64,000 nucleotides of DNA from an uncultured Duncaniella sp. (GTDB lineage Bacteria > Bacteroidota > Bacteroidia > Bacteroidales > Muribaculaceae). Below the pieces are notes generated by a model, which worked only from the letters and a program-made list of their open reading frames with translations, searched no databases and was not told the DNA's origin. Within the stretch, counting starts at the first letter, position 1; every line of letters begins with the position of its first letter. A program made the position numbers and the translations under genes. This document shows, one piece after another, positions 42,993 through 53,205 of the stretch. Location of the stretch: NCBI GenBank assembly GCA_910577255.1, contig CAJTMH010000005.1, positions 137,386 through 201,385 of the forward strand, in the 5' to 3' direction.

Positions 42993-45900
42993 TCCCGAAT
43001 GATCGGAATGACGGCCTGATTGGTACAACTGGCGGTCGATAAATCTCTACTGGTTCTGCCACCATTGACTTTTTATTGTCGGCAGATTGGGATTGTGGCG
43101 ATGGATTGACCTCGATGACTTTGGCGGATTGCTGTTGTTGGGTATCAGGCTTGACTTCCTCTCCGTCCTTTTCGTCATGTTTGGGTGCTAACTCCGCTGC
43201 GATCTTTCGGTCAAGGGCGGCGAGTTCGGATTTGAGTTGCTTCAACTCGTCCTCCTTGCCCCATGTCTTTGCCATGATGCCTTCGAGGATTGGAACGTCG
43301 GCTTTCAGCTTGGCGGTGCGTTCCTCGTACTGGGCGATTATGCCGGGGATTTTCTCCAGAGCATTGACGAAGTTCATGCAGGCGGCGTGAGTATCGCTCA
43401 TGGCGATATAGCCGTTGTTGTATTTATACTTGTAGTTGCCTTCGACAACAAAGCGGTTTTGCACCTTTTCAACCCCGTCAGCCAATACTCTTTCGGAGAT
43501 AATGCTGATCGGGAAGCCGTAAACCTCGCCGATACGCTGATACAGACCGTGGGTGTCCGTGCGCTGTGCCAGCCCTTGCAGATGGATACCCATGTTCTTT
43601 TCATCGGAAAGGTTGCAGGTGTCAATCGTCAGGTTGTTGATTGGGTTGCCTTCCTTGTCACGTTGCACAACCTTGTCGTAACGCTCCCAGTCGGCTTTCA
43701 TGCGCTCAATCGCCGCCTCGTTGTTGGCGATGTCATGGGTAATGGTATGGAGCTTGAACTCACTGTCGCCGCGACCTTTGTTAAACGACTTTCGTTCACT
43801 CTCCAACGCCGCTATACGCTTTTCAAGTTTTGCCTTGTCGAGCAGGTCGGTATTGCCGGAGAGGATAGCCATGTACTCTGAGAAGTTCATGCCATTCTTC
43901 TCGTCCATAGAACCCTCGTCGATTGTTCGCGCTCCCAAAGCTCCGCTTTTGAGCTGGGCGATGAAAGTAGCCTTGCAGTGAAGAAGATTGAACTTGTAGG
44001 AGTCAAGCGACTTTTCAACCGCATAGATAATCACATCAACCTTATTGTCAGCGTATAACTTGGCGATTTCATTACCGGCTCGAATGGCTCTGCCATCGCG
44101 TTGCGTGAGGTCTGACGGTCGCCACGGCGTGTCCAAATGATGGATTGCAACGGCTCTTTTCTGGGCGTTTACGCCAGTCCCTAACATCGAAGTTGAGCCA
44201 AAAAGCACACGCACATCACCGTCGTTCATAGCCTGAATGACAGCCTTGCGTGACCGTTCAGTCTTGCACTCCTGTATAAACCGTATCTCATGCGCCGGAA
44301 TACCGTAGTCCTCAATCAGCTTTCGCTTAATCTCGGAATAGACATTCCATTCGCCGGGCTTATAAGTGCCGAGGTCACTGAAAACAAACTGTGTCCCACG
44401 TTGAGCGTCATACTTGTGATAGTATTCGGCAATCATCTTGGCGCAGTGCGAAGCCTTGTTGTCCGGATCATCTTCATACGTCGGAGAAATCATGCGCATA
44501 TCCAGTGCCATCTTACGGGCATAGTCCGTGGCGATGAGCATCTTCGCCTTTTCCTCCGTTTCCGATAACGGTTCACGACCCAATATAGTGGCATCGCCGC
44601 TCTTTGCAAACTCCATCAGCTTCTGGATAAATTCCTCCTGTTGGGGTGTCGGCGGGATATTGTGCAGTATCTCGTTCTTTGCCGGACGGTCAACACCAAC
44701 ATCTTCAGCGGTCTTATAGTCCGTTATCTCATTGTAGAAAGCCGCAAGTTCCGGCACCTTGATGAAGTAGCGGAAACGCTCCTTTGCCACGATACTGTTC
44801 GTTACGTTAAACTCATAGTCGGTGGTTTTCTTTGCGAATATCGCCGCCCATGCGTCAAAACACCGGATGTCCTGTCTTTCAAGTTCTTTCGGACGCAGAT
44901 ACTTGAACAATAAATACAACTCTGTGAGGGAGTTGGAGATTGTAGTACCCGACAAGAATGTCGCGCCGAGGTCTTTGCCTGTCCGTTCCTGAATGGTGCG
45001 TATGGCATAGAGAAGATTGAGCGCACGTTGGGAGCCTTCCGAATTTCCGAGTCCGGCTACACGGTCGTGGCGGGTGTTGAACATCAGATTTTTGAACTGG
45101 TGGCTCTCGTCCACGAAAATATGGTCTATGCCCATCTGCCGGAAATCAACGATGCTGTCCTTGTTCTGCTCCATCTGGTACTGGAGCGTTTCAAGTTTGG
45201 CGGTCAGGTTCTCCTTCCGCTTGATAAGCCCTTTGAGCATACCGCGTGAAACGTCCTTGCCCTGCTGCTTGACAACTTCGAGGTTTTCCTCCACCGTGTC
45301 AAGTTCAGCCTGAAGTATCTCCTGCTGAATTTCCGGCGACTGAGGGATTTTGCCGAACTGGTCGTGCGACATTATCACGCAGTCATAGTCATTGTTCTTT
45401 ATCTGATTGAAGAAATTGACACGGTTCTTCGCCTCAAAACTCTTGGCATCGGCGAACAGGATACGGGCGTTTGGATAAGCTGCCTGATAGGTCATGGCGA
45501 TGTCAGCAACATTGGCTTTCAGTCCGATAATCATCGGCTTGTGAGCTAACCCCAAACGCTTCATTTCATGCGCTGCTATGCACATTATCAGCGTCTTACC
45601 GGTACCGACCTCGTGATCGCATATCCCGCCGCCGTTCTGCTTGAGCATCCAAACGCAGTCCTTCTGCGACTGGTATATTGACTTGACATTGCAACGCTTG
45701 CCCAACAGCTTCATGTTGATGTCGGGGAATGTCTGGTGTGACCCGTCATAATGCGGACGCACGAAACAGTTGAACTTGCGGTTATACATATCCACAAGCT
45801 GCTCCTTGAACTCCGGCGACTGAGCCTCCAGCCATTCGGTAAAGCCGTTGCGGATCTCATCAATCTTGGTGTTGGCGAGTTGTATAGCCTCGGCATCAGG

Positions 45901-48900
45901 CACTTTTATGTCGTGTCCGTTCTCATCCTGACCGATACACTTCTTGATTTCCGGCACAGTGTTGTGCAGGGCGTGTTTCAACAAGTTCATGCCGTCATAG
46001 GTACGATAGTGTCCACGGACGCAATACTCCTCCCATATCTTCATATTCTTATGTCGGGCATCAACTGAATACTCGTCCATAGACGGTGCATATACGATTT
46101 TTACCTCAGTACCGTAGAGGTTGCTCATGTAAGCAGAGTATATGCCTGTCGGTATCCATCTCTCGCCGAAGTTGAAATCAAGTTCGTCAAAGGTAATGCG
46201 GCGCGGTGTCGCTTCCTCCAACGCTTTCAGTGACTCTTTCGACAAGGCGATGAACGGCTCGACGCCGTCATAGCCGGGAAAATCCTTGATGCGTTCCTCC
46301 TCGCGGTCAATCCACGCCTTGACTTCCTCGGCTTTCTGCACCACGTTTCCTGCGATGAAGCGGTCGGCAATCTCATAGTTCGCAACCAACGGATTGTAGA
46401 AGATGTGTCCGGCGAGGCTGTCAATCATCGCATCCTGCTCCATATCGACAAGGCTGCCCATATATTCGAGGTTTACCTCTCCATATTTATTGAGCGACGC
46501 CGATAACGCCTCCATAGGGGTGTCAACCGATGTAACCTCCTCAACGGCGAAGACTACCGGGTGGTCGAATATATCAGCCTTGACAAAATGCCCGTTCTCG
46601 CCACGCTCCAACGCAAGTGCGTCACGGCCGTTGGCGTCCATAAGGATAAACTTGGCGTTCTGCTTTTCATTGAGGTTGCCGTATCTGTCCACAAACTCAT
46701 CATAATACTCGTTGAGGTGTTCACGCATATCAATATTTTCCTCATGCGTTTCAGCCTCATAGTGATAGAGCTGCTGATAAGTTTCCGACAGGGTAATATA
46801 GAGCATGGCGCGTTTCTCCTGCTCCGGTTTGATTGGGAGCGGAGTGAATATCGCACCATTCTTGCGAACCTCCGAAAGAAAGCCGACCTGACCGCTGTCC
46901 ACGACCATTGAGCCGTTCTGGTGGAAATGCTGAATATCCTCGGAAAACTTGCGGGGCGACATATCACGCTCGACGGGGGCAGGGGTCGCAGCCTTAGCCA
47001 CTCTTGGCTGTGGAACAAAATAGCCCTCTGTCTTTTCAATGATTGTGCCGTTCTCCGTGATTATCTCTTTCTTGGTAGCTTCCGCCGCCTGTCGCTCAGC
47101 TTCCATTTCCCCCATCTGACGATGGGCGATGCTCATCATCGTTTCATAGAAGCCGTTGATTGGTGGATTGTCCTCCCAGTTCAGAGAGCCGTAAAATTCC
47201 AACTCTTTCTGAGATAGAGGACGAAATTTCTTTACCTGCTCATCGGAAATCTGTATTTTGGCAGTAGGCTTCGGCTTATCTTCCTCGGTCTTTGGCTGTC
47301 GTGGCTGACGCTTCGGTTTCTGCAACGGCTCTAACTCTCCGAAAAGATTATAGGCGAACAGACGCGGATCGGGATTGTCGTTATAGTCGGGCCCACCGTC
47401 GGTTTCAATCTCCTTCACAGGTTCAACAGGCGCGGGAGCGGGCTTCGGCTCAACCGTCTGTGGCGGCGTTATTATCTCCGTAGGCTTGTATTCTTCCTTT
47501 TGTTTCTGCTTCGGATCTTCAAGCTGTTCGCAGATAGCCACACGTTGCCCGGCCCTTACGAGTTTTGGAAGATAGGTGTCGAGGGCATGATGTGGAAAAC
47601 CTGCAAGTTCGATGCTCCCGGCTTTGCCGTTGCGTCGTCGGGTCAGGGTTATTTTCAGTATCTCCGACGCTTTCACGGCATCTTCGCCCATCATTTCATA
47701 GAAGTCGCCCACACGGAATATCAATATCGCGTCCGGGTGTTTCTTTTTCATCTCCCTGTATTGCGTCATTAACGGAGTTTCAGCGACTTTTGCAACTTTG
47801 GGCGTGGGCGCAGGTGTCGGTGTTACGGGGTCTGGCGTGGGAGGCTTTATGCCTTGGTTATTATACAATTCAAGGTTCAGACGCAGACGCAAAGAATCTT
47901 CCAAAGCATCGCGCAAATCTCTTGCTATACCATAGACGCCGCCCTCATGTTTGTAGATGATAGCCGGTTTGCCGTATGGGTCAGTGCCAATTTTTGCCTC
48001 GGTGCAGATGATATTCTGCGGATATGCCGCAAAATATTTGTTGGTCGGTGCTTTTGTATCACGGTCAATGATTGACTGGATGAAAAATTCCTCGTCAGCC
48101 GACAACGCTTTCTTACCAGTATGCTTTTGCAGGATAATCAAGTCAGAGCCTGTATCCGTTCCGGCGTTATCGGAGAAAGTGTTGTTTGGCAATCGTACCG
48201 CTCCCACAAGGTCAGAGCGTTTCATCAACTCTATGCGCACAAAGGGGCTGGCGGCGTTCATCACACCCTGCGATGTGATAAAAGCCACAATGCCACCCTC
48301 ATGCACAGAGTCCAGTGCTTTGAGAAAGAAATAATTGTGGATCGCCTTTGTTGACTGACGGTAGGCAATCTCCTTGCTTGTGGCATATCGAGGGTCGGCG
48401 ACCGCGAAGTCACCGAATGGAATATTGGACGCAACCACATCAAAATAGCCCTCAAAATCAGGGTCAATCCGCTCAAAACCTTTTATCTCGGTGGATACAG
48501 ACGGATGCAGGGCAGATAGAATCTTACCTGTAAGCAAATCTTTCTCAAAAGCGAGTGCTTCCGTTCCCGGATAGTTCTCCAATTTGAGAAAAGAGTCGAT
48601 GAAAGCACCTTGCCCGGCAGATGGTTCAAGGAACTTTTTAATCTTCACACCTCTTTCACGCAATGAAGTGGCAAGCGCATCAATGATAGGCGCAGGAGTA
48701 TAGAAAGCCGTAAGCACGGACGCTTTCAGAGAGTCCATGTATGCGGCAAACTCCCGGTCGTCCTTTGAATAGTCGTGGATAAGGCGGCGCAGTTCAACCG
48801 TCGGAGCAAACAGCTCAATGTCGCTCTTACTCCACTTGGCAGCATCTGCAAGTTCGTTGGCATCCTGCAAGATACATTTCAGCCCACCGAACCCGGCATA

Positions 48901-49017
48901 CTTGCCCAGCACCTCCCGCTCATCAGCGGTAGGCGGTCGCTTCTCAACGCCGAGGCGAAAGGCAGTGCGTATCGCCTCAATGTTGTCACGCATGGTCTGT
49001 AACTTATTATAGGCCAT
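42988..49017 (-). CDS. Giant N6-DNA methylase - MutS domain I - SNF2-type helicase fusion
   Basis: The 2009-aa protein carries an N-terminal N6-adenine methylase (SAM motif FLEPSAGQGAF, about 129-139; catalytic-type motif SNIPFG, 197-202). A MutS mismatch-recognition domain I follows (LIFRVGDFYEMMGEDAVKAS then ELAGFPHHALDTYLPKLVRA, about 415-510), then a Pro/Lys-rich linker. A superfamily 2 helicase is next (EVGTGKTL near 1135, VDESHQF near 1301, QRDGRAIRAGNE near 1635), and then a coiled-coil C-terminus. It resembles phage P1 DarB-like antirestriction methylase-helicases. In an ICE it probably protects or processes incoming DNA; this is inference. DUF1896 precedes it with an 11-bp overlap. 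Confidence 0.87.
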   Translation of the reverse strand: MAYNKLQTMRDNIEAIRTAFRLGVEKRPPTADEREVLGKYAGFGGLKCILQDANELADAAKWSKSDIELFAPTVELRRLIHDYSKDDREFAAYMDSLKASVLTAFYTPAPIIDALATSLRERGVKIKKFLEPSAGQGAFIDSFLKLENYPGTEALAFEKDLLTGKILSALHPSVSTEIKGFERIDPDFEGYFDVVASNIPFGDFAVADPRYATSKEIAYRQSTKAIHNYFFLKALDSVHEGGIVAFITSQGVMNAASPFVRIELMKRSDLVGAVRLPNNTFSDNAGTDTGSDLIILQKHTGKKALSADEEFFIQSIIDRDTKAPTNKYFAAYPQNIICTEAKIGTDPYGKPAIIYKHEGGVYGIARDLRDALEDSLRLRLNLELYNNQGIKPPTPDPVTPTPAPTPKVAKVAETPLMTQYREMKKKHPDAILIFRVGDFYEMMGEDAVKASEILKITLTRRRNGKAGSIELAGFPHHALDTYLPKLVRAGQRVAICEQLEDPKQKQKEEYKPTEIITPPQTVEPKPAPAPVEPVKEIETDGGPDYNDNPDPRLFAYNLFGELEPLQKPKRQPRQPKTEEDKPKPTAKIQISDEQVKKFRPLSQKELEFYGSLNWEDNPPINGFYETMMSIAHRQMGEMEAERQAAEATKKEIITENGTIIEKTEGYFVPQPRVAKAATPAPVERDMSPRKFSEDIQHFHQNGSMVVDSGQVGFLSEVRKNGAIFTPLPIKPEQEKRAMLYITLSETYQQLYHYEAETHEENIDMREHLNEYYDEFVDRYGNLNEKQNAKFILMDANGRDALALERGENGHFVKADIFDHPVVFAVEEVTSVDTPMEALSASLNKYGEVNLEYMGSLVDMEQDAMIDSLAGHIFYNPLVANYEIADRFIAGNVVQKAEEVKAWIDREEERIKDFPGYDGVEPFIALSKESLKALEEATPRRITFDELDFNFGERWIPTGIYSAYMSNLYGTEVKIVYAPSMDEYSVDARHKNMKIWEEYCVRGHYRTYDGMNLLKHALHNTVPEIKKCIGQDENGHDIKVPDAEAIQLANTKIDEIRNGFTEWLEAQSPEFKEQLVDMYNRKFNCFVRPHYDGSHQTFPDINMKLLGKRCNVKSIYQSQKDCVWMLKQNGGGICDHEVGTGKTLIMCIAAHEMKRLGLAHKPMIIGLKANVADIAMTYQAAYPNARILFADAKSFEAKNRVNFFNQIKNNDYDCVIMSHDQFGKIPQSPEIQQEILQAELDTVEENLEVVKQQGKDVSRGMLKGLIKRKENLTAKLETLQYQMEQNKDSIVDFRQMGIDHIFVDESHQFKNLMFNTRHDRVAGLGNSEGSQRALNLLYAIRTIQERTGKDLGATFLSGTTISNSLTELYLLFKYLRPKELERQDIRCFDAWAAIFAKKTTDYEFNVTNSIVAKERFRYFIKVPELAAFYNEITDYKTAEDVGVDRPAKNEILHNIPPTPQQEEFIQKLMEFAKSGDATILGREPLSETEEKAKMLIATDYARKMALDMRMISPTYEDDPDNKASHCAKMIAEYYHKYDAQRGTQFVFSDLGTYKPGEWNVYSEIKRKLIEDYGIPAHEIRFIQECKTERSRKAVIQAMNDGDVRVLFGSTSMLGTGVNAQKRAVAIHHLDTPWRPSDLTQRDGRAIRAGNEIAKLYADNKVDVIIYAVEKSLDSYKFNLLHCKATFIAQLKSGALGARTIDEGSMDEKNGMNFSEYMAILSGNTDLLDKAKLEKRIAALESERKSFNKGRGDSEFKLHTITHDIANNEAAIERMKADWERYDKVVQRDKEGNPINNLTIDTCNLSDEKNMGIHLQGLAQRTDTHGLYQRIGEVYGFPISIISERVLADGVEKVQNRFVVEGNYKYKYNNGYIAMSDTHAACMNFVNALEKIPGIIAQYEERTAKLKADVPILEGIMAKTWGKEDELKQLKSELAALDRKIAAELAPKHDEKDGEEVKPDTQQQQSAKVIEVNPSPQSQSADNKKSMVAEPVEIYRPPVVPIRPSFRSFGT

Positions 49018-49459
49018 TGTCGGAAAGATAAATTACGATTTTGCCTACAATCTCATTCTCCATAATGGAGAGGTCGAGCGGATCAAGACCGATTGCCATA
49101 CGGTCAAGGCCGTCAAAGAGGTCGGGAATATCGGTCATTACCTGATTTGTCCAGTATTCCACCGCTTCAGTGCTGTCGAGGTCAATAGTGTCGCCGAAGT
49201 TTTCAAGTATCAACTCGGATACGATGTTGTACTCCGACTCTCCGATGTTTGTGAACAGGACTCTTATCGCTTCTTCCTCAGCCATAGTGACTGTTGCACC
49301 GTTCCGGCGTGCTTCCTCGAAGGCATCCAATGCCGCGATTGAGTTTGCTTGTAACTGGGGGTGGTCGTTATCGACCTCGTACTTGTTGCTTCTGAGGCAC
49401 TGCAACAGGTACAGATAGTAGTAATTGAAGTCGTATAGACCTCGGTTGATTTCTAACAT
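49007..49459 (-). CDS. DUF1896 family protein
   Basis: The 150-aa protein matches the DUF1896 family found beside the large methylase-helicase in Bacteroides mobile elements. Conserved segments are LYDFNYYYLYLLQCLRSNKY near the N-terminus, GATVTMAEEEAIRVLFTNIG near residue 54, and the acidic C-terminus. Function unknown. The strict linkage and 11-bp overlap with the downstream giant gene suggest a partner or regulator of that enzyme. The leader before its ATG contains CACCACCACTAAATTTATCC then ACAATC, the element-wide motif. Confidence 0.85.
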   Translation of the reverse strand: MLEINRGLYDFNYYYLYLLQCLRSNKYEVDNDHPQLQANSIAALDAFEEARRNGATVTMAEEEAIRVLFTNIGESEYNIVSELILENFGDTIDLDSTEAVEYWTNQVMTDIPDLFDGLDRMAIGLDPLDLSIMENEIVGKIVIYLSDNGL

Positions 49460-49486
49460 GATTGTGGATAAATTTAGTGGTGGTGA

Positions 49487-51487
49487 TTATTTGGGCATGA
49501 AAAGGTGGCGTAGTCTGGGGTCTGCCAATATGCGGTTCTTCTCGTCCTCGACGAGCTGGATAACGTCCGCTTTTACCTTCTCATAGTTGCGCTGGATAAC
49601 TTCTTTCATACGGCTTTTGTCGGGTGTGTCATCGTTGAAGTCGGTCAGTTGCGGTATAGGCTTGTAGCGTTTCATCTCAGCGTTGACACGGTTGCTGTCG
49701 ATAACAATCTCGGCGTGAAAAATCTTCTGGTCGATGCGCTGGTCGATGTTGTCACAGACAGCTCCGACGAACATACCCTGTGTGAGCGTGGATATTTTAC
49801 TCGGCGGAATAAGGGAGTCCATCTGCGTGTTGAATGAATGGCTGATGTCCTGACGGTTGATAGAGATTGACTGCCGTTTCTGCAACACCTTTCCGAAGCG
49901 TTCCGAAAGCGTCTTGGCGGTTTCGCCCACGACCTGCCCGGAGAAGATGTTGCCCACGGTGTTCATCACTACCGCCGCTTCCTTGTCGCCGTAGTCGCGT
50001 TTGAGCTGGGAGAAGTCCTGAAAACCGAGGCAGACGGCAACCTTATTGCTTCGTGCTGTGGCAATTAGTTGATCCAGCCCCTTAAAATATATGGTCGGGA
50101 GCTCGTCAATTAACACTCCTGATTTCAACATTCCTTTCTTGTTGATGATTTTCACGATACGGGAATTATAGAGTCCGAGTGCCGCTCCGTAGATGTTCTG
50201 ACGGTCGGGATTATTGCCGACACATAGGATTTTTGGCTCGTTGGGATTATTGATGTCGAGCGTGAAGTCGTTACCCGTCATTACCCAGTAGAGCTGTGGG
50301 GAAATCATGCGTGACAAAGGGATTTTTGCCGATGCTATCTGCCCCTGCAACTGTTCCGCCGCGCCACCCTGCCATGCGTCCATGAACGGCGAGAGGTAGT
50401 TTTCCAGCTCCGGGTAACTGGTAAGTATCGGGAACAAGTCCTCATAACGGCGGTTGAGCAACTCGATTGCATGGGGAAATGTGCAATATATGCCGTCCTT
50501 GTAAATCTTTAAGAAATAGATTATTGCGGCGAACAGCACAATCGGCGATTCCACAAAGAAGTCGCCCTGCTTCTGCACCCAAGTCCGGTTCAAGTTCATC
50601 ATTATGGTGTAGCTGCTCTCGTAAGCGTCGGCTATGTCAGTCATGAAGTCTGGGTATATCGGGTTACACCGGTGGCTACGCTCCGGATCATCGAAATTTA
50701 TCACATAGAATTTAGGTTTTACCTTGCCGTAGCCGTCGCGGTGCATCAGGAGATGATTGTAGGCGATGGTCGATAAGTCCGGGAACTTAAAGTCGTAGAT
50801 ATATGCCGCAAATCCCTTCTCTATCTGCTGTTTGATGAAAGAATTTATGACGGCGTATGACTTGCCCGAACCGGGAGTACCGAGTACAATCGAGGCTCTG
50901 AACGGGTTGACGACATTGATGTATCCGCGATGCCATTTCTTCTCATAATAGAATTTGGTCGGCAGATTGACCGAGAACTCATTTTCCAACAGGCGTGTTT
51001 CCTGCATAAAGCTCTCGTTCTCATCGTTGAAGCGGTCGTCCATCATGTTGTTTTTCAGTCGTCGTCCGATCCAGATACCTCCCATAAGCAGGCATACATA
51101 CCCGCATACGGTGGTAATTATGTATGTGTACCGCCAGCCGATGGCCGGCATCCACCAGTTGAGAAGGAAAAGCACCGCGCCGATGGCGACGGCAATGCCG
51201 ATATGCCCCCATGTTATCTTCTCGTTCTTCACGCCCTTTGTGCCGAAGCATGAGAGAGCAAGGAGCATGAGGGCAAAAAGTTTGGCGTTGAAGGTGGTGC
51301 TGAATAGTCCGCAGGTGCGGTTGAAATTGGCGCAGATTTTATGGACGGTCGAGTAGAACCAGCCGCTGTCAACGGTTTCCACACGGGTAAACCAGTAGAG
51401 ATTGGCGACCACAAGGACGATGCTGACCGCCCTGAGGAAATCCATAATCTTCGCCAACGCTCTGAGGTCATCCTCTTGTTGGCTCAT
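49487..51487 (-). CDS. mobC: Type IV coupling protein (VirD4/TraG family)
   Basis: This inner-membrane ATPase delivers the relaxase-DNA complex to the secretion channel. The 666-aa protein has N-terminal membrane segments (about 17-35, 68-84, 95-112, 120-140), the Bacteroides-typical ANLYWFTRV (28-36), Walker A VLGTPGSGKS (201-210), and a TraD/TraM-recognition-like region with LIDELPTIYFKG and ATARSNKVAVCLGFQDFSQL. It lies downstream of mobB in the same leftward mobilization operon (18-bp gap). In Bacteroides elements this protein is called MobC or TraG. No key residue is missing. Confidence 0.93.
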   Translation of the reverse strand: MSQQEDDLRALAKIMDFLRAVSIVLVVANLYWFTRVETVDSGWFYSTVHKICANFNRTCGLFSTTFNAKLFALMLLALSCFGTKGVKNEKITWGHIGIAVAIGAVLFLLNWWMPAIGWRYTYIITTVCGYVCLLMGGIWIGRRLKNNMMDDRFNDENESFMQETRLLENEFSVNLPTKFYYEKKWHRGYINVVNPFRASIVLGTPGSGKSYAVINSFIKQQIEKGFAAYIYDFKFPDLSTIAYNHLLMHRDGYGKVKPKFYVINFDDPERSHRCNPIYPDFMTDIADAYESSYTIMMNLNRTWVQKQGDFFVESPIVLFAAIIYFLKIYKDGIYCTFPHAIELLNRRYEDLFPILTSYPELENYLSPFMDAWQGGAAEQLQGQIASAKIPLSRMISPQLYWVMTGNDFTLDINNPNEPKILCVGNNPDRQNIYGAALGLYNSRIVKIINKKGMLKSGVLIDELPTIYFKGLDQLIATARSNKVAVCLGFQDFSQLKRDYGDKEAAVVMNTVGNIFSGQVVGETAKTLSERFGKVLQKRQSISINRQDISHSFNTQMDSLIPPSKISTLTQGMFVGAVCDNIDQRIDQKIFHAEIVIDSNRVNAEMKRYKPIPQLTDFNDDTPDKSRMKEVIQRNYEKVKADVIQLVEDEKNRILADPRLRHLFMPK

Positions 51488-51505
51488 AATAAAATGTGTT
51501 TGGGG

Positions 51506-52801
51506 TTAGAATTTGGGGCGATGTCCGCGTTTCTTTTTCCGCTGCATACGGCGGCGGAATTCTTCCTCATCGGGATTGAACGACTGCCCCGGCTGGAACA
51601 GGTCAAGGCCCGGAAGTGTGAAGTCATAATCTCCGCTGTCCGGCTGAGAAGTCTGGTTTTGGGTGGCAGCTGGCGCAGTTCCGGCAGATGATGTCGATTG
51701 ACTCTCCGATGTCGTGTTGGTCGGTGTAGGTATTGGCACAACGGTTGCTGTCGGTGCTTGCTCCGTTGGCTGTGTTTGCTGAATGAAACGTGCGTTGAGA
51801 GCGTTTGCCGAAAATTCTTTGCCGAGGCGGGAGCCGTTCAAGGCTGTCATCGTATCGTGGTCAACGAATGTCACACCGTAGATGCGTCCTTCATCGGTAT
51901 AGCGGAAAACGACATCAATGTTGCGCTCTTTGAGCTTGGCAATAAAATCATCTTTGCCCAATGATTGACTGAGAGCGTCGGCAACCTTGCGTTTTGTTGG
52001 GGCGACATCAATTTTCTCCTTCGCACGCTCAAACCGTCCGTCAATCGCGGTGCGGCTTGCGAACTTGCCGAGGCGTGACGCTTTGAGTGGAGCGGCGATT
52101 GTATTGCCGTTATCATCGGTGGCGAAATAGACCAGACCGTGATACTCGCGCCCGTTGACACGCCCGTCGGCGGTGTCGCACCTCACGTTGTAAAGTCCGA
52201 GTATGGCGTTGTACTCGCCCATACTCTGGAATTTGTAGCGCATACCTACCATTTTGACCGTATTTGCGACTTGTCGCTTGATGTCGCCATTCGGATCTAT
52301 TTTGGTTATCGGAGTGTCGGGAGAGATTTTCTCTCGTTCCGCAGGCTTTAACCCATAGCGTTGTTCCAGTTCCCGACACACTTTCTTATTCTTGTAGAAA
52401 TTATTCCGGTCGGAAATGCAACGTCCGTCAGTGCCGACACGCAAGGCTACGATGTGAACGTGATGGCGGTCGATGTCCTCATGCTTGTAAATCATGTACG
52501 GCATATCGCCCAGTCCCATCATCTGCATATAGTCGTGTGCCAGACGGGTAAAATCAGTATCGCTCAACCTGTCATCGGGGTGTGGATTGAGGGAGATGTG
52601 CATCATCGGACGCTCCGTGCGCGAGGATGTAGGTATCCAGCGCATAAAGTCCTCGTAGGCACGGCGGATGTCAACCGAACCACTGCCGTCATTATAGATT
52701 TTGTTGGTGTCCAAAAGTCGGCCCTTCTCCTTGTTGATTTTCTCACCGTTATAGGTCAAAGCTCCGTAGAGGGAGTTGCCTATCGAGATTTTAGCGACCA
52801 T
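51506..52801 (-). CDS. mobB: Relaxase / mobilization nuclease MobB
   Basis: The relaxase nicks oriT and pilots the single strand to the recipient. The 431-aa protein has the MobP-type N-terminal nuclease: MVAKISIGNSLYGALTYN, the metal-binding HEDIDRHHVHIV (His107, His114, His116), and a catalytic Tyr candidate near the N-terminus (Tyr12 or Tyr17). A Pro/Thr/Gln-rich linker follows (about 340-390), then a basic end RRRMQRKKKRGHRPKF. Its start overlaps the mobA end by 22 bp, so translation is coupled. Homologous mobilization genes with MobA and a VirD4-type protein form the transfer-initiation module. Confidence 0.93.
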   Translation of the reverse strand: MVAKISIGNSLYGALTYNGEKINKEKGRLLDTNKIYNDGSGSVDIRRAYEDFMRWIPTSSRTERPMMHISLNPHPDDRLSDTDFTRLAHDYMQMMGLGDMPYMIYKHEDIDRHHVHIVALRVGTDGRCISDRNNFYKNKKVCRELEQRYGLKPAEREKISPDTPITKIDPNGDIKRQVANTVKMVGMRYKFQSMGEYNAILGLYNVRCDTADGRVNGREYHGLVYFATDDNGNTIAAPLKASRLGKFASRTAIDGRFERAKEKIDVAPTKRKVADALSQSLGKDDFIAKLKERNIDVVFRYTDEGRIYGVTFVDHDTMTALNGSRLGKEFSANALNARFIQQTQPTEQAPTATVVPIPTPTNTTSESQSTSSAGTAPAATQNQTSQPDSGDYDFTLPGLDLFQPGQSFNPDEEEFRRRMQRKKKRGHRPKF

Positions 52802-53205
52802 TGCTCATCGAATTTCTGAGCGAGGGCGACAATCTCGCTGTTGATTTTCACAAGCTCTATCGTCAGTTTCTCCAGTTTGTAGAGAGCCGACATCGCTTTC
52901 TTTTCAGTGAAATTTTCCCGCAAAGTTTTCACGACATTATCGTAGGAAACACCGAGTGTGCGGAAAAGAGAGTTGAAAGATGACAGCTTGTCGATGAACA
53001 CACGGGTGTTCTCGTCAACTGTGAACACCTTGAAAGGCTTCTGGAATATGAAATTCTTGATGAACGCTCCCTTGCTTTCGAGGCCGGAGCGGTCGAACAT
53101 GGCGAGGAAACGCGCGTTTTCCTCAGCGTTGAACCGCACTACATAGCGGTTGACCGATGGGTCGGTCTTGGGGCGTCGGCCGCCCCTGCCGTTAGTCTGT
53201 GTCAT
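52780..53205 (-). CDS. mobA: Relaxosome accessory protein MobA
   Basis: From the ATG at 53205 the product is 141 aa. It begins with a basic stretch (NGRGGRRPKTDPSVNRYVV) and a ribbon-helix-helix-like region (RFNAEENARFLAMFDRSGLE), with helical segments after it. Small basic proteins of this type bind oriT and help the relaxase nick. The frame opens upstream to 53328, but the first 41 codons look like leader DNA and lack similarity to the family. It is the first mobilization gene and reads away from the long non-coding region that should hold oriT. Confidence 0.87.
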   Translation of the reverse strand: MTQTNGRGGRRPKTDPSVNRYVVRFNAEENARFLAMFDRSGLESKGAFIKNFIFQKPFKVFTVDENTRVFIDKLSSFNSLFRTLGVSYDNVVKTLRENFTEKKAMSALYKLEKLTIELVKINSEIVALAQKFDEQWSLKSR

